NCBI RefSeq assembly: GCF_030409945.1
Contig: NZ_JAUFQV010000024.1
Location: 62,001 to 126,000 of the forward strand
DNA: 64,000 nt
Direction of reading: 5' to 3'
From: Vibrio tapetis subsp. quintayensis
Lineage (GTDB): Bacteria; Pseudomonadota; Gammaproteobacteria; Enterobacterales; Vibrionaceae
The notes beneath the pieces were generated by a model. The model made no database searches and was not told the origin of the DNA. It worked only from the letters and a program-made list of their open reading frames with translations. A program made the translations under genes and the position numbers. Positions within the stretch are counted from its first letter, which is position 1; every line of letters starts with the position of its first letter. This document shows, one piece after another, positions 1 to 9,962 of this stretch.

Positions 1-21
1 GTATAAGTAGCTCTACCAATT

Positions 22-60
22 AAAAAGCGCCGCATCGAATATCATTCAATGCGGCGCTTT
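22..60 (-). terminator. Intrinsic terminator of luxO-luxU
   Basis: A 12-bp perfect inverted repeat (AAAGCGCCGCAT at 24-35 and its complement at 49-60) is followed, read on the minus strand, by a run of T. It lies about 45 bases past the luxU stop codon. Confidence 0.85.
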
Positions 61-104
61 AGTTTCATCTGATTTACACAAAAATATACGTGAGCGAAAA
101 GGGG

Positions 105-455
105 TTATTGACGAGTTAACTTCACGTATTCTTCTCGGGTTGTTCTTAAATGGCCAATCATGGTTTCCCGGTTCTCAGGAGTATTGATCGGCTCTCCGGT
201 TTTGTACTGAGCGTCTAAGTTGGTAGCAAACGCACACAACATTTCTGCACCAAAACTCGCTGCACTGCTCTTAAGCGAATGGCTGATGGATTTTAGCTGG
301 TCTTCCGCCGCGTCGTTCTCAAATTTCCCATCAGATAATGCTTCTGCGTAATCAAGCAATTCGCCAATAAAAATGTGGAACAACATCGGTAGATTTTCTT
401 CACCAATGTCTCTGCTCAACTCATCGATCTTGTCTGTATTTATAATTTTAGTCAT
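105..455 (-). CDS. luxU: LuxU quorum-sensing phosphotransfer protein
   Basis: Monodomain histidine phosphotransferase, 116 residues. In Vibrio it passes phosphate from the hybrid autoinducer kinases to LuxO in the cytoplasm. The phospho-accepting histidine is seen in SISHSLKSSA (His59 here), with the helical Hpt pattern around it. The start chosen is the ATG at 453-455, which has an AGGAGT Shine-Dalgarno lying inside the last codons of luxO. A longer frame from 518 would add 21 residues with no family precedent. luxO ends 4 bases before this start, so the two genes are translationally linked in one transcript. Family and role are well established; the assignment rests on sequence and gene order. 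Confidence 0.96.
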   Translation of the reverse strand: MTKIINTDKIDELSRDIGEENLPMLFHIFIGELLDYAEALSDGKFENDAAEDQLKSISHSLKSSAASFGAEMLCAFATNLDAQYKTGEPINTPENRETMIGHLRTTREEYVKLTRQ

Positions 456-459
456 TGGC

Positions 460-1860
460 TCACTCCTGCGCTTCCTTCCAGGTCTGGAGTTTTCGATATA
501 ACGTCGATGGGCTAACATCTAGGTAACTCGCCGCTCGGGGAATGTTCCCATCACACGCGTCTATAGCTTGTTCAATCGCCCCTTTTTCTGTCATCCATAA
601 AGGTCTAATTTGCTCTACTGAAAGTTTAGCTGAAATATCGTCAGTTGCATTTTTCCCTTGCAAATCATTTAAAAAAGACACGTTCAATGGTGGTGGCAAC
701 ATATTAAGCGTGATTTCATTGCCGTGATTAAGTACCACGACATTGCGAAGGACATTTTGCAATTGCCTTACATTTCCCGGCCATTCGAATTCAACAAATC
801 GGTCGACTACTTGTTGAGAAAAGCGCACAAAACCTTTGCCCTCTTCTGTCGACATATGGCCTAACAACGAATAGGCAATTTCAACCACGTCTTCATTTCT
901 ATCGCGCAAAGGCGGAAGATGTAACGGGATAACGTACAATCGATAATACAGATCTTCTCTGAACCGACCTTGCTGTACTTCTGTCCAAGGGTCACGGTTG
1001 GTTGCGCATACAAAACGTACGTCAACGCTCTTCATTTTTGACGAGCCTACTTTTTGGAACGTACCTGTTTGAATGAACCTTAATAGCTTGGTTTGCAGTT
1101 CCAAGTCCATTTCACACAATTCGTCCAAAAACAGTGTGCCACCATCAGCCAGTTCGGCTGCACCTTGTCGATCTGTTGAAGCTCCAGTAAACGCCCCTTT
1201 TACATGACCAAACAATTCACTTTCAATCAGATCTTTAGGAATCGCGGCACAGTTAATAGCGATGAACGGTTTATCGCCACGCTTACTGGCAGCATGAATA
1301 GCTTCTGCACAAACTTCTTTACCAGTTCCACTTTCACCGGTAATGAATACCGAAGCTTTACTTGGTGCAGCGGAGTCAATGGTACGATAAACGGCTTGCA
1401 TTGTTTGGCTACTACCAATAAAGCCTTGGTAATTATTATTACCTGGTTCATCGGCGAGCGCTTTTAATTTGCCTGCTTTACGGATACCGTTGTTCACCGT
1501 GACACGTAAACGATCGGCTTCACATGGTTTAATCAGGAAATCTTGTGCCCCTCGACGCATGGCTTCCACTGCGGTATCAATAGACCCATGGGCCGTCATG
1601 AATATAACCGGCACATCTGGATATTTCTTTTTCACCGATGAAAGAACATCCATCCCTGTCATATCTGGTAAGCGCAGATCGAGCAAAATGAGATCTGGAG
1701 TTCGATGTTCCAAACTTGTAATGGCGTCTTTGCCCGTTCCTACGATACTAATATCAAGGCCAAGCGGTGTCAGGTAAGAGCGATACAGGGCCGCGACCGA
1801 CGCCGTATCTTCTACCATCAATAAGTATTTTGTTTTAGGACTCGTGTGTTTATCTTGCAT
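460..1860 (-). CDS. luxO: LuxO sigma-54-dependent quorum-sensing response regulator
   Basis: NtrC-type regulator, 466 residues. An N-terminal receiver domain (about 10-125) has its phospho-acceptor in [10 protein letters not shown] (Asp61, which is Asp47 when counted from the internal Met15 used in older V. harveyi numbering). The AAA+ domain has Walker A GESGTGKE at 175-182, the sigma-54 contact loop GAFTGA at 222-227 and Walker B GTLFLDEL at 241-248. A Fis-type helix-turn-helix lies at the C-terminus. At low cell density LuxO-P activates the qrr small RNAs with sigma-54. Here the divergent qrr1 lies immediately upstream with a LuxO-type site between them, so the gene and one direct target are both visible. 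Confidence 0.97.
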   Translation of the reverse strand: MQDKHTSPKTKYLLMVEDTASVAALYRSYLTPLGLDISIVGTGKDAITSLEHRTPDLILLDLRLPDMTGMDVLSSVKKKYPDVPVIFMTAHGSIDTAVEAMRRGAQDFLIKPCEADRLRVTVNNGIRKAGKLKALADEPGNNNYQGFIGSSQTMQAVYRTIDSAAPSKASVFITGESGTGKEVCAEAIHAASKRGDKPFIAINCAAIPKDLIESELFGHVKGAFTGASTDRQGAAELADGGTLFLDELCEMDLELQTKLLRFIQTGTFQKVGSSKMKSVDVRFVCATNRDPWTEVQQGRFREDLYYRLYVIPLHLPPLRDRNEDVVEIAYSLLGHMSTEEGKGFVRFSQQVVDRFVEFEWPGNVRQLQNVLRNVVVLNHGNEITLNMLPPPLNVSFLNDLQGKNATDDISAKLSVEQIRPLWMTEKGAIEQAIDACDGNIPRAASYLDVSPSTLYRKLQTWKEAQE

Positions 1861-1900
1861 ATCCCAGCCGTTGCACTTTAATAATTATTTGCAATATGAG

Positions 1901-1913
1901 TTGCATTTTGCAA
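1901..1913. promoter_or_regulatory. LuxO-type operator
   Basis: Perfect palindrome TTGCA-TTT-TGCAA, matching the known LuxO site TTGCA-N3-TGCAA. It lies about 75 bp upstream of the qrr1 sigma-54 promoter, a normal distance for an enhancer. Further TTGCA/TGCAA half-sites occur at 1871 and near 1889 and 1937, so more than one dimer may bind, and luxO itself may be autoregulated. Confidence 0.85.
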
Positions 1914-1974
1914 TCAATAATAGCTTTAAACCACATTTTTGCAACGTTCTTTACAGAATACGGGCCATATTTAT

Positions 1975-1990
1975 TGGCACAGTATCTGCA
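1975..1990 (+). promoter_or_regulatory. Sigma-54 promoter of qrr1
   Basis: TGGCAC-N5-CTGCA: the -24 GG (1976-1977) and -12 GC (1988-1989) are separated by exactly 10 bp, as sigma-54 requires. The expected transcription start, about 12 bp past the GC, falls at the first base of the qrr1 5' hairpin. Confidence 0.9.
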
Positions 1991-2000
1991 TTTATCTATA

Positions 2001-2096
2001 TGACTCGAAAGAGTCACCTAGCCAACTGACGTTGTTAGTGAACTTAGTTTTCACAAAATGAAGCCAGCAGGATTTATTCCTACTGGCTATTTTTTT
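2001..2096 (+). ncRNA. qrr1: Qrr1 quorum-regulatory small RNA
   Basis: Hfq-dependent trans-acting small RNA, about 96 nt. It opens with a 5' hairpin TGACTC-GAAA-GAGTCA (2001-2016). Next comes the invariant Qrr pairing segment CTAGCCAACTGACGTTGTTA (2018-2037), which pairs with luxR/hapR-type and aphA mRNAs. It ends in an 11-bp terminator stem (2062-2072 with 2078-2088, one mismatch) and a T-run. Placement beside and divergent from luxO matches Vibrio qrr1. The sigma-54 promoter and LuxO site lie directly upstream. The ends are inferred from the promoter and terminator. Confidence 0.95.
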
Positions 2097-2120
2097 GTCT
2101 AATTTTCGTTGAACCCGTTA

Positions 2121-2170
2121 CTAATCAAAGACTCATGGTAAGTAGGTTAACCATGGACGCCGTTGATTAG
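2121..2170. repeat. Nested inverted repeat between qrr1 and uvrB
   Basis: An outer arm pair CTAATCAA/TTGATTAG (2121-2128, 2163-2170) encloses an inner pair CATGGT/ACCATG (2134-2139, 2150-2155). There is no T-run, so it is not a typical intrinsic terminator. It could structure the 3' end of the uvrB transcript or be a binding site. Confidence 0.5.
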
Positions 2171-2188
2171 CCGATTAAAATCACAAAA

Positions 2189-4219
2189 CTAGCTGTTAGA
2201 AATAAACTGCGATCGGAGTTTTTCTAATTGATCTCGCTTATCTGCTGCTTGTTCAAATTCTAAGTTTTGTGCATGAGCATACATTTCGTTCTCAAGCTTA
2301 GTCATGGCTTTTTCTAATTCTTGTGGCGACATCACTTCATAGCTGTTCGATGCTTCTGCAACTTTAGATAACGGCACATGACTCGCGGTTTTCCTATTTT
2401 TCGTTTTGGCAATATCGCCAATTTCCATGATATCTTGCACGCTCGTCTTCAAAGCCTGAGGCACAATACCTTGCTCTAGATTATGAGCTTGCTGCTTTTC
2501 ACGCCTGCGGTTAGTTTCATCCATCGCTTTTTTCATCGACTTTGTAATTTTGTCGCCATACAAAATCGCTTTACCGCTTAAGTTACGTGCAGCTCGGCCA
2601 ATGGTCTGAATCAATGAACGTTCCGAGCGTAAAAAACCTTCTTTATCAGCATCTAAAATAGCGACCAAAGACACCTCAGGCATGTCTAAGCCTTCACGAA
2701 GTAAGTTGATCCCCACCAGGACATCAAACTCGCCTAAACGTAAATCACGAATGATTTCAACCCTTTCGACCGTATCAATATCAGAGTGCAGGTAACGAAC
2801 ACGAACACCATGTTCATCCAAATACTCGGTCAAGTCTTCCGCCATACGCTTCGTGAGGGTCGTCACTAACACTCGCTCATTCACTTTACTGCGTTTGCGT
2901 ATTTCAGATAACAAGTCATCCACTTGTGTAGCAACGGGACGCACCTCTAACTCAGGGTCGAGTAACCCAGTAGGGCGTACAACCTGCTCGGCAATTTCAC
3001 CGTCAGATTTTTCAATTTCGTAATTGCCTGGCGTTGCCGACACGTAAATCGTTTGAGGAGCGATAGACTCGAATTCATCAAACTTAAGCGGCCGATTATC
3101 TAATGCTGATGGTAAACGGAACCCAAACTCCACCAGCGTTTCTTTGCGTGAACGGTCGCCTTTATACATGGCGCCAACTTGAGAAACCGTCACGTGCGAT
3201 TCATCAATGATCAGCAAGCCATCTTTCGGTAAATAATCAAATAAAGTCGGTGGTGCCTCACCCTCACCTCGGCCACTGAGGTAGCGAGAGTAGTTTTCAA
3301 CTCCAGAACAAAAGCCCAGCTCGTTCATCATTTCAATATCGAATTGGGTTCGTTGCGATATTCGCTGTTCTTCTAATAACTTGTTGTTATCAAGTAGGTG
3401 TTTCTTTCTGCTCTCAAGCTCTACTTTGATTTTCTCTATCGCCTCTAACATGCGCTCTCGTGGCGTCACATAGTGGGTTTTAGGATAAATGGTATAACGT
3501 GGGAGATCACGCTGAACGATGGCACCGGTTAACGGATCAAATAGGCTGATGCATTCGACTTCTTCGTCAAACAATTCAATCCGAACTGCATTTTGATCGG
3601 ATTCTGCCGGGAAGATATCAATCACTTCACCTCGAACTCGAAACTGACCGCGCTCGAATGTGACATCATTACGTGAATATTGCAGTTCAGCCAAGCGACG
3701 TAATACGTCTCGTTGATTGATCACGTCACCGCGGCTTACATGCAACATCATCTTTAAGTAGGAGTCTGGATCGCCTAAACCATAAATTGCAGAAACAGAA
3801 GCAACAATAATCGAGTCTTTACGTTCCAGCAAAGCTTTCGTTGCCGACAAACGCATTTGTTCGATATGAGCATTCACCGAAGAATCTTTCTCAATGAAGG
3901 TGTCCGTCGTTGGTACGTAAGCCTCTGGTTGATAGTAATCGTAATAGGAAACGAAATACTCAACCGAGTTATTTGGAAAGAATGCTTTCATCTCTCCGTA
4001 CAGCTGAGCGGCTAAGGTTTTATTGGGTGCCAGTAATATAGCCGGGCGCTGAGATTGGGCGATGACATTCGCTAAGGTAAATGTTTTTCCTGACCCCGTC
4101 ACCCCGAGTAACGTCTGATGGGCAAGGCCTGATTCGAGCCCATCCAACAATTGTGCAATTGCGGTTGGCTGATCACCTGCGGGTTGGTATTTAGACACCA
4201 ACTCAAATTGTTTTGACAT
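2189..4219 (-). CDS. uvrB: Excinuclease ABC subunit B
   Basis: DNA damage recognition helicase of nucleotide excision repair, 676 residues, full length for the family. Walker A GVTGSGKT is at 39-46. The Tyr-rich beta-hairpin that inserts between DNA strands ([12 protein letters not shown]) lies near residue 92. Helicase motifs follow (DESH, then a QTIGRAARN motif near 540). A C-terminal UVR domain (about 635-672) contacts UvrA and UvrC. UvrB loads with UvrA and then recruits UvrC. In many relatives the gene is SOS-controlled, but I found no convincing LexA box upstream. The gene stands alone on the minus strand. Confidence 0.98.
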   Translation of the reverse strand: MSKQFELVSKYQPAGDQPTAIAQLLDGLESGLAHQTLLGVTGSGKTFTLANVIAQSQRPAILLAPNKTLAAQLYGEMKAFFPNNSVEYFVSYYDYYQPEAYVPTTDTFIEKDSSVNAHIEQMRLSATKALLERKDSIIVASVSAIYGLGDPDSYLKMMLHVSRGDVINQRDVLRRLAELQYSRNDVTFERGQFRVRGEVIDIFPAESDQNAVRIELFDEEVECISLFDPLTGAIVQRDLPRYTIYPKTHYVTPRERMLEAIEKIKVELESRKKHLLDNNKLLEEQRISQRTQFDIEMMNELGFCSGVENYSRYLSGRGEGEAPPTLFDYLPKDGLLIIDESHVTVSQVGAMYKGDRSRKETLVEFGFRLPSALDNRPLKFDEFESIAPQTIYVSATPGNYEIEKSDGEIAEQVVRPTGLLDPELEVRPVATQVDDLLSEIRKRSKVNERVLVTTLTKRMAEDLTEYLDEHGVRVRYLHSDIDTVERVEIIRDLRLGEFDVLVGINLLREGLDMPEVSLVAILDADKEGFLRSERSLIQTIGRAARNLSGKAILYGDKITKSMKKAMDETNRRREKQQAHNLEQGIVPQALKTSVQDIMEIGDIAKTKNRKTASHVPLSKVAEASNSYEVMSPQELEKAMTKLENEMYAHAQNLEFEQAADKRDQLEKLRSQFISNS

Positions 4220-4692
4220 GATTTATCCCTAACGAACGTTGCGCACTATATTGTCGCTGGTTAATCTATCTTAGATCAATAAGGGCTGGCTACAAAAAAC
4301 ATACAGTCATTTGAAAAAGTAATGGTACATTAAGTTTAACTTTGCTATTGTTCTCGTCCCTCATATGCACCACCCGCAAAAAAACCAACAAAACAATCCA
4401 CGGGTTTTCCCCATTTTTCGACGTTTTTATCCTTTATTTGCACATTATCAATTTCCCGGCTTTTCACCAACCAAACATCAAATTGGAAAAATCAAAATAA
4501 AAACAATGGTTTAATCAGGAATTTTCTTTTGTCGAAAAGAGCTATTTTTGGATAAAATAAGTTGTCAAAAAACCATCAACACACTTATCCACAATTTTGG
4601 TGGATAACTGCGAGTAGCCTAGATACGGTAAGGGCTATGAGAATGTAAAGATCATTTTGATTATTTTTTTTTGCATTTTTTTAGTTAGAGTA
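4220..4692. other. A+T-rich spacer between uvrB and tRNA-Asn
   Basis: About 470 bases with no credible gene. It is rich in A and T tracts and carries the two DnaA-box-like sites listed separately. It must also hold the uvrB promoter (minus strand), which I could not pin down. Confidence 0.6.
4585..4607. promoter_or_regulatory. Facing pair of DnaA-box-like sites
   Basis: TTATCCACA (4585-4593) is the DnaA consensus. Nine bases on the opposite strand (4599-4607) read TTATCCACC, one mismatch away. The two face each other across 5 bases and together form an inverted repeat. They lie in the A+T-rich spacer upstream of tRNA-Asn. Confidence 0.5.
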
Positions 4693-4721
4693 TTGACAGA
4701 AAAAAGGCCAATCGCTAAAAT
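4693..4721 (+). promoter_or_regulatory. Sigma-70 promoter of tRNA-Asn
   Basis: TTGACA (4693-4698), a 17-bp spacer, then TAAAAT (4716-4721), preceded by A/T tracts that could act as an UP element. The tRNA begins 17 bases beyond the -10. Confidence 0.8.
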
Positions 4722-4738
4722 TCGCTTCGTTAAATAAT

Positions 4739-4814
4739 TCCCCCTTAGTTCAGTTGGTAGAACGGCGGACTGTTAATCCGTATGTCGCAAGTTCAAGTCT
4801 TGCAGGGGGAGCCA
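4739..4814 (+). tRNA. tRNA-Asn (GUU)
   Basis: A 76-nt cloverleaf. The acceptor arm TCCCCCT pairs with AGGGGGA, the D-loop holds AGTTGGTAGA, the anticodon GTT is at 4772-4774, the T-arm reads GTTCAAGTC, and CCA is encoded (4812-4814). A strong promoter lies upstream and a terminator downstream, so it is a single-tRNA transcript. Confidence 0.98.
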
Positions 4815-4821
4815 AATTTAA

Positions 4822-4852
4822 AAAAGGCCGCAATTTATATTGCGGCTTTTTT
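4822..4852 (+). terminator. Terminator after tRNA-Asn
   Basis: GCCGCAA (4827-4833) pairs with TTGCGGC (4840-4846), followed by six T. It starts about 10 bases after the tRNA CCA. Confidence 0.9.
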
Positions 4853-5069
4853 GCATCTGTGGTCTTGCAACGTCCCTGTCTCTTATCGCCATCCCATTTA
4901 CTTTTCCACACGGCAATGCGCAAATACATACTCACCAAAGCGACATAAAATCATCAATTTCCGACATCAATACCCGCAACCTGAGAATGGTTACAATCTT
5001 GAGATCTTAGTTATCTCATCAATTGCTGAATAATTCGCTAATTTACCCAAAAACCTTTCCGCTCTTAGG

Positions 5070-5098
5070 TTGTTAAATCGCTTACAACAAAGGATAAT
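5070..5098 (+). promoter_or_regulatory. Possible promoter of the rsx operon
   Basis: TTGTTA (5070-5075), 17 bp, GATAAT (5093-5098), about 35 bases before rsxA. This is the best sigma-70-like match in the spacer, but not a strong one. The rest of the spacer (4853-5069) shows nothing I recognise. Confidence 0.35.
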
Positions 5099-5131
5099 AA
5101 TGGGATCTGTTTTGAATATAATTGAGATGCT

Positions 5132-5713
5132 ATGACAGAGTATCTGTTGCTGCTTGTTGGCACCGTATTAGTCAACAACTTCGTACTTGTAAAATTTTTA
5201 GGCTTATGCCCATTTATGGGGGTTTCTAAGAAGTTAGAAACCGCTATTGGCATGAGCTTAGCGACGACATTCGTCTTAACATTAGCCTCGGTAAGTGCTT
5301 ACTTAGTCGAGAGCTACGTACTTAAGCCACTCGGCATTGAATACCTTCGCACAATGAGCTTTATTTTGGTCATTGCGGTTGTGGTTCAGTTTACCGAAAT
5401 GGTCGTCCATAAGACGAGCCCAACCCTGTATCGTTTGTTAGGTATATTCTTACCTTTGATTACCACAAACTGTGCCGTGTTAGGTGTTGCCCTTTTAAAC
5501 ATCAACGAAAACCATAATTTCATTCAATCCATTATCTATGGCTTTGGTGCAGCTGTCGGTTTTTCATTAGTCCTAATTCTGTTTGCGTCGATGCGAGAAC
5601 GTATCGCGGCCGCAAATGTACCGGGGCCATTTAAAGGCGCTTCCATTGCAATGATCACCGCGGGTCTTATGTCACTAGCCTTCATGGGCTTTACTGGTTT
5701 GGTGAAACTATAA
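5132..5713 (+). CDS. rsxA: Rnf/Rsx electron transport complex subunit A
   Basis: Integral inner-membrane subunit, 193 residues with six hydrophobic helices. RnfA and RnfE are homologous, oppositely oriented proteins that hold an iron-sulfur centre between them. The [10 protein letters not shown] and TNCAVLG segments carry the two conserved cysteines. It is the first gene of rsxABCDGE. The complex moves electrons between NADH and ferredoxin coupled to ion flow, and in E. coli it keeps SoxR reduced. The stop overlaps the rsxB start (TAATG). Confidence 0.97.
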   Translation: MTEYLLLLVGTVLVNNFVLVKFLGLCPFMGVSKKLETAIGMSLATTFVLTLASVSAYLVESYVLKPLGIEYLRTMSFILVIAVVVQFTEMVVHKTSPTLYRLLGIFLPLITTNCAVLGVALLNINENHNFIQSIIYGFGAAVGFSLVLILFASMRERIAAANVPGPFKGASIAMITAGLMSLAFMGFTGLVKL

Positions 5714-6294
5714 TGAGTGGAATTGTCATTGCTGTATTAGCGGTCGTTGCGTTGGCTGCTATTTTTGGCGCTATTCTTGGTTTCGCCTCTATCAAATTTA
5801 AAGTTGAAGCCAACCCTATTGTCGAACAAATCGACGAAATTTTACCTCAAACTCAATGTGGCCAGTGTGGCTACCCAGGTTGCCGACCTTATGCAGAAGC
5901 AATAGCAAACGGCGATAGCATCAACAAGTGCCCACCAGGCGGACAAGCTACCATCGAAAAGCTGGCTGACTTAATGGGTGTTGAAGCATCAGAGCCTGCT
6001 CACGATCCAGAAAAAAGCGTCAAGAAAGTGGCCTTCATTCATGAAGACATGTGCATCGGTTGTACCAAATGTATTCAAGCCTGCCCTGTCGACGCTATCG
6101 TCGGCGGCACAAAAGCCTTGCACACGGTTATTGAAGATGAATGCACAGGTTGCGATCTCTGCGTGGCACCTTGCCCAACAGATTGTATTGAAATGATTCC
6201 AGTGGCACCAACAACCGATACTTGGAAATGGCAGCTCAATGCGATTCCCGTCGTAAACGTAGCGGCTACTCAACCACAAAAAGAACAACAATAA
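5713..6294 (+). CDS. rsxB: Rnf/Rsx complex subunit B, polyferredoxin
   Basis: 193 residues. An N-terminal membrane anchor (about 3-25) is followed by a four-Fe-S domain with cysteines 49, 52, 57 and 73 (CGQCGYPGC...CPPGG). Two classic 4Fe-4S ferredoxin motifs come next: Cys114/117/120/124 and Cys144/147/150/154. It is the electron entry or exit subunit that meets soluble ferredoxin or SoxR. It overlaps rsxA by one base, indicating translational coupling. Every cluster ligand expected of the family is present. Confidence 0.97.
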   Translation: MSGIVIAVLAVVALAAIFGAILGFASIKFKVEANPIVEQIDEILPQTQCGQCGYPGCRPYAEAIANGDSINKCPPGGQATIEKLADLMGVEASEPAHDPEKSVKKVAFIHEDMCIGCTKCIQACPVDAIVGGTKALHTVIEDECTGCDLCVAPCPTDCIEMIPVAPTTDTWKWQLNAIPVVNVAATQPQKEQQ

Positions 6295-6303
6295 GGATTG
6301 GGT

Positions 6304-8904
6304 ATGTTGTCACTCATTGAAAAAATTCGTTCCGGTTACCTTTGGGATTTCCCCGGCGGTGTACACCCGCCAGAAAACAAAAAACAGTCTGCGAGCACCC
6401 GTCTTCAACATGCATCGCTCCCTACCGAATTGGTGATTCCAATTAAGCAACATATCGGTAAAGCGGGTGATTTATGTGTAAAAGTCGGCGATTACGTTCT
6501 AAAAGGGCAACCTCTAACTGAGTGTTCGCTCAGCTTTATGCTGCCTATACATGCACCGACTTCCGGTACTATAACGGCAATCGAACCAAGAGTTTCTGCT
6601 CACCCATCAGGGTTGCCAGTACTGAGTATTGTATTAAGCCCTGACGGCGACGATCGCTGGATCGCACTCAACACGATCTCGGCGCTGCAATCTGAAACAC
6701 CAGAAAGCTTGATTGAGATGATCAGGCAAGCCGGTATTTCAGGTATGGGCGGCGCAGGCTTCCCTACCGCGAAGAAAATCCAATCTGGTGTAGCGAAAAC
6801 CGAAATATTAATCATCAACGCAGCTGAATGTGAACCTTACATTACTGCCGATGATGCGCTTATGCAGCACTATGCTGACGAAATCATTCAGGGCATTGAA
6901 GTCATTGAGCACATTCTAAAGCCCAAACTCACCATCATTGGGATTGAAGACAATAAGCCTGAAGCCATTGCTGCAATCCAAAAAGCCGCAACCTTTAAAG
7001 ACTATGTTATTCGCGTTATTCCCACTAAATATCCATCCGGTGGTGAGAAACAGCTAATAAAAGTACTGACCAATATGGAAGTACCGAAAGGCAGTATTCC
7101 CGCAGATATTGGCGTATTGGTCCAAAATGTGGGATCTATCTATGCCACCAAACGAGCCGTATTTGATGGGGAACCACTGATTGAGCGCTTGGTTACACTG
7201 ACAGGTAAAGCGTTCAAGCAACCTCGTAATGTTTGGGCCCGTATTGGCACTCCAGTACAGCACCTGCTAGAAGAGTTCGATTACTCAGCAGACAAAAAGA
7301 GCCCACGTTTGATCCTGGGTGGCCCAATGATGGGGTTCACGCTACCGACCTCTTTGGCTCCTGTCACCAAAACCACAAACTGTATTCTGGCCCCGACTCG
7401 CAAAGAAATCCCTGCGAATCGCTATGAGATGGAATGCATCCGCTGCAGCCAATGCGCTGAAGCCTGCCCAGTGTCTTTGTTGCCACAGCAATTACAATGG
7501 TATTCAAAAAGCCAAGAATACGATAAGTGTGAAGAACTCAACTTAAGTGACTGTATCGAATGTGGCGCTTGTGCGTATGTATGCCCGAGTGAAATTCCAT
7601 TGGTGCAGTATTATCGCGAAGCCAAAGCAGAAATTCGTACCCGTAAAGAAGAATCACTTGCTGCAGAACGAGCACGCCAACGCTTTGAAGAAAGAAACGC
7701 AAGGCTAGAACGAGATAAAGCCCAACGGGAGAATCGCTTCAAGAAAGCGGCAGAGCAGCGACGTAACGACATGAAAAAATCAGACGGAGATGATGCCGTC
7801 GCCGCTGCCATTGCTCGTGTTAAAGCACAACAAGCCAAAGCTGCACCGGCTTCCGAGGAAGTGAAACCAGCAGTTGCCGCCGCTATTGCGCGAGCTAAAG
7901 CCAAACAAGCTGCGGCTAAATCAAACGGGGAAAATCTGCCTGATAACAGTGAAATGATGAAGCTTAGGGAAGAAAGAAAGCAACAAGCCCGAGCGCGTAA
8001 AGCAGAAAAAGAACAGCAATCAGAAGCGCAAACTGAGCCACCCGAAGATGATAAAAAATCTGCCGTCGCCGCAGCCATTGCTCGAGCTAAAGCGCGCAAG
8101 GCGCAACAAGCAGAGGCTAAACCAGAACAGGCCGAGCCTGCGGTAAGCGACGACCCAAAAACGGAAGCAGAAAACAACTCGGAACAATCTGTCAAAGACC
8201 CGAAAAAAGCCGCTGTCGCTGCGGCCATTGCTCGCGCTAAAGCACGTAAAGCAAAACAAGCAGAAGCGAAACCTGAACAGCTCGAGCCTGCAGTAAGTGA
8301 AACGCCGACATCGGTAACCGAAATAGACTCGGAACAACCGACAGAAGACCCGAAAAAAGCCGCGGTTGCTGCGGCCATTGCTCGCGCTAAAGCGCGTAAA
8401 GCAAAACAAGCAGAAGCGAAACCTGAACAAGCCGAGCCGCCAGTAAGCGAAGCGCCCACATCGGTAACCCAAGTAGACTCGGAACAACCGGCAGAAGACC
8501 CGAAAAAAGCCGCGGTTGCTGCGGCCATTGCTCGCGCTAAAGCACGCAAAGCAAAACAAGCAGAAGCGAAACTTGAACAAGACGAGCCTACGGTAAGCGA
8601 AACGCCGACTTCGGTAACCGAAGTAGACTCGGAACAGCCGACAGAAGATCCGAAAAAAGCCGCGGTTGCTGCAGCCATTGCTCGCGCTAAAGCACGCAAA
8701 GCAAAACAAGCAGAAGCGAAACTTGAGCAAGCCGAGCCTGCGATAAGCGAAACGCCGACTTCGGTAACCGAAGTAGACTCGGAACAACCGACAGAAGATC
8801 CGAAAAAAGCCGCTGTCGCTGCTGCCATTGCCCGCGCTAAAGCAAGGAAAGCAGCGCAAGCTGAACTCAAAAATCAAATACAAGATGGTAAGGAGAACGA
8901 GTAG
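6304..8904 (+). CDS. rsxC: Rnf/Rsx complex subunit C with long repeat tail
   Basis: NADH-binding subunit, 866 residues from the ATG at 6304. That ATG is preceded by AAGGA at good spacing; a TTG at 6298 is less likely. The N-terminal half holds the biotinyl-like region, a glycine-rich nucleotide site GMGGAGFP and the SLBB segment. Two 4Fe-4S motifs follow at about 378-390 and 417-428. From about residue 440 the protein becomes a charged coiled region. It then becomes a tandem array built on [13 protein letters not shown], giving a tail of more than 300 residues. Tail length varies widely among Gammaproteobacteria; this one is long. The core is needed for NADH oxidation; the tail function is not known. 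Confidence 0.95.
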   Translation: MLSLIEKIRSGYLWDFPGGVHPPENKKQSASTRLQHASLPTELVIPIKQHIGKAGDLCVKVGDYVLKGQPLTECSLSFMLPIHAPTSGTITAIEPRVSAHPSGLPVLSIVLSPDGDDRWIALNTISALQSETPESLIEMIRQAGISGMGGAGFPTAKKIQSGVAKTEILIINAAECEPYITADDALMQHYADEIIQGIEVIEHILKPKLTIIGIEDNKPEAIAAIQKAATFKDYVIRVIPTKYPSGGEKQLIKVLTNMEVPKGSIPADIGVLVQNVGSIYATKRAVFDGEPLIERLVTLTGKAFKQPRNVWARIGTPVQHLLEEFDYSADKKSPRLILGGPMMGFTLPTSLAPVTKTTNCILAPTRKEIPANRYEMECIRCSQCAEACPVSLLPQQLQWYSKSQEYDKCEELNLSDCIECGACAYVCPSEIPLVQYYREAKAEIRTRKEESLAAERARQRFEERNARLERDKAQRENRFKKAAEQRRNDMKKSDGDDAVAAAIARVKAQQAKAAPASEEVKPAVAAAIARAKAKQAAAKSNGENLPDNSEMMKLREERKQQARARKAEKEQQSEAQTEPPEDDKKSAVAAAIARAKARKAQQAEAKPEQAEPAVSDDPKTEAENNSEQSVKDPKKAAVAAAIARAKARKAKQAEAKPEQLEPAVSETPTSVTEIDSEQPTEDPKKAAVAAAIARAKARKAKQAEAKPEQAEPPVSEAPTSVTQVDSEQPAEDPKKAAVAAAIARAKARKAKQAEAKLEQDEPTVSETPTSVTEVDSEQPTEDPKKAAVAAAIARAKARKAKQAEAKLEQAEPAISETPTSVTEVDSEQPTEDPKKAAVAAAIARAKARKAAQAELKNQIQDGKENE
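8047..8862 (+). repeat. 150-bp tandem repeat inside rsxC
   Basis: Units start at 8047, 8197, 8347, 8497, 8647 and 8797, an exact 150-bp (50-codon) period. The first is diverged and the last partial. The four central units are nearly identical at DNA level. Each encodes [18 protein letters not shown] followed by an acidic Glu/Pro/Thr-rich half. Shorter VAAAIAR-like units precede the array near 7790 and 7870. Confidence 0.95.
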
Positions 8905-9953
8905 TGGCCTTTTTTATTGCTAGCTCACCCCACGCTCACAACAAAAAAAGTACTCCTGACTTAATGCGTTGGGTTGCACTCGGAGCCATCCCTGGCCTTG
9001 TTGCACAAAGTTATTTCTTTGGATGGGGCACATTAATACAGCTCGTGTTTGCCATGCTGCTTGCGGTTTCTATGGAAGCCATAGTTATGCTGCTACGTAA
9101 GCGTAATCCGATAGGAGCACTACGAGACAACAGTGCGTTTGTTACCGCTTGGTTACTTGCCGTCGCCATTCCCCCACTCTCTCCATGGTGGACGATGGTG
9201 ATCGGTATCTTCTTTGCCATTGTCGTCGCTAAGCATCTGTATGGTGGTATCGGCCAAAACATCTTCAATCCAGCCATGGTGGCTTATGTGGTTCTGTTGA
9301 TTTCATTCCCGGTACAAATGACGAGTTGGGTTGCCCCCGCTTCTATTGCGCCTTATCAAGCGGGTTTTGCTGATTCATTCTCCCTTATATTCAGTGGGTT
9401 TAATGCGGATGGCTTTTCGTTGCAACAGTTTAGAACGGGTATTGATGGCATCACCACCGCAACACCATTAGATACCATTAAAACAGGGCTACACTCTGGT
9501 CAAACAATTTCTGAACTCAAGTCTCTGCCTCAATTTTCAGGCATTGCCGGATTAGGATGGGAATGGGTTAACCTAGCTTACCTCGCTGGTGGTTTACTAT
9601 TGATAAAAATGCGCGTTGTACAATGGCATATTCCCGTCGCATTTTTAGGCTCTTTGGTTATCTGTTCCCTATTATCGACCTTGATTTTCCCAGGTGAAAC
9701 AGCCGGGCCGCTGGTGCAATTGCTATCTGGCGCTACCATGCTAGGGGCATTTTTCATCGCAACGGATCCAGTATCCGCAGCCACAACCATCAAAGGCCGC
9801 CTAGTATATGGTGCATTCATTGGCGGTATGGTCTTCATCATTCGATCTTTTGGTGGCTTCCCAGACGGCGTTGCTTTTGCAGTATTGCTTGCCAACATGT
9901 GTGTACCGCTTATCGACTACTACACTCGTCCGCGCACTTATGGTCACAAGTAG
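8904..9953 (+). CDS. rsxD: Rnf/Rsx complex subunit D, flavinylated membrane protein
   Basis: 349 residues, about nine to ten membrane helices, homologous to NqrB. FMN is attached covalently through a phosphoester to the threonine in [10 protein letters not shown]; Thr187 here has the same number as the modified residue reported for V. cholerae RnfD. The start is GTG, overlapping the rsxC stop (TAGTG) with AAGGAG upstream, so it is translationally coupled. The product begins [10 protein letters not shown], typical of Vibrio RsxD. It forms the ion-translocating core with A, E and G. Confidence 0.96.
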   Translation: MAFFIASSPHAHNKKSTPDLMRWVALGAIPGLVAQSYFFGWGTLIQLVFAMLLAVSMEAIVMLLRKRNPIGALRDNSAFVTAWLLAVAIPPLSPWWTMVIGIFFAIVVAKHLYGGIGQNIFNPAMVAYVVLLISFPVQMTSWVAPASIAPYQAGFADSFSLIFSGFNADGFSLQQFRTGIDGITTATPLDTIKTGLHSGQTISELKSLPQFSGIAGLGWEWVNLAYLAGGLLLIKMRVVQWHIPVAFLGSLVICSLLSTLIFPGETAGPLVQLLSGATMLGAFFIATDPVSAATTIKGRLVYGAFIGGMVFIIRSFGGFPDGVAFAVLLANMCVPLIDYYTRPRTYGHK

Positions 9954-9962
9954 GAATTAGAT

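Noticed and set aside
4220..4330. LexA (SOS) box upstream of uvrB
   Set aside because: A CTGTAT half-site is seen on the minus strand near 4303-4308 but there is no CAG at the required N10 distance.
7611..8870. Long minus-strand open frame of 419 residues opposite rsxC
   Set aside because: It exists only because the 150-bp rsxC repeats are Ala/Arg-codon rich; it has no ribosome site and mirrors the repeats.
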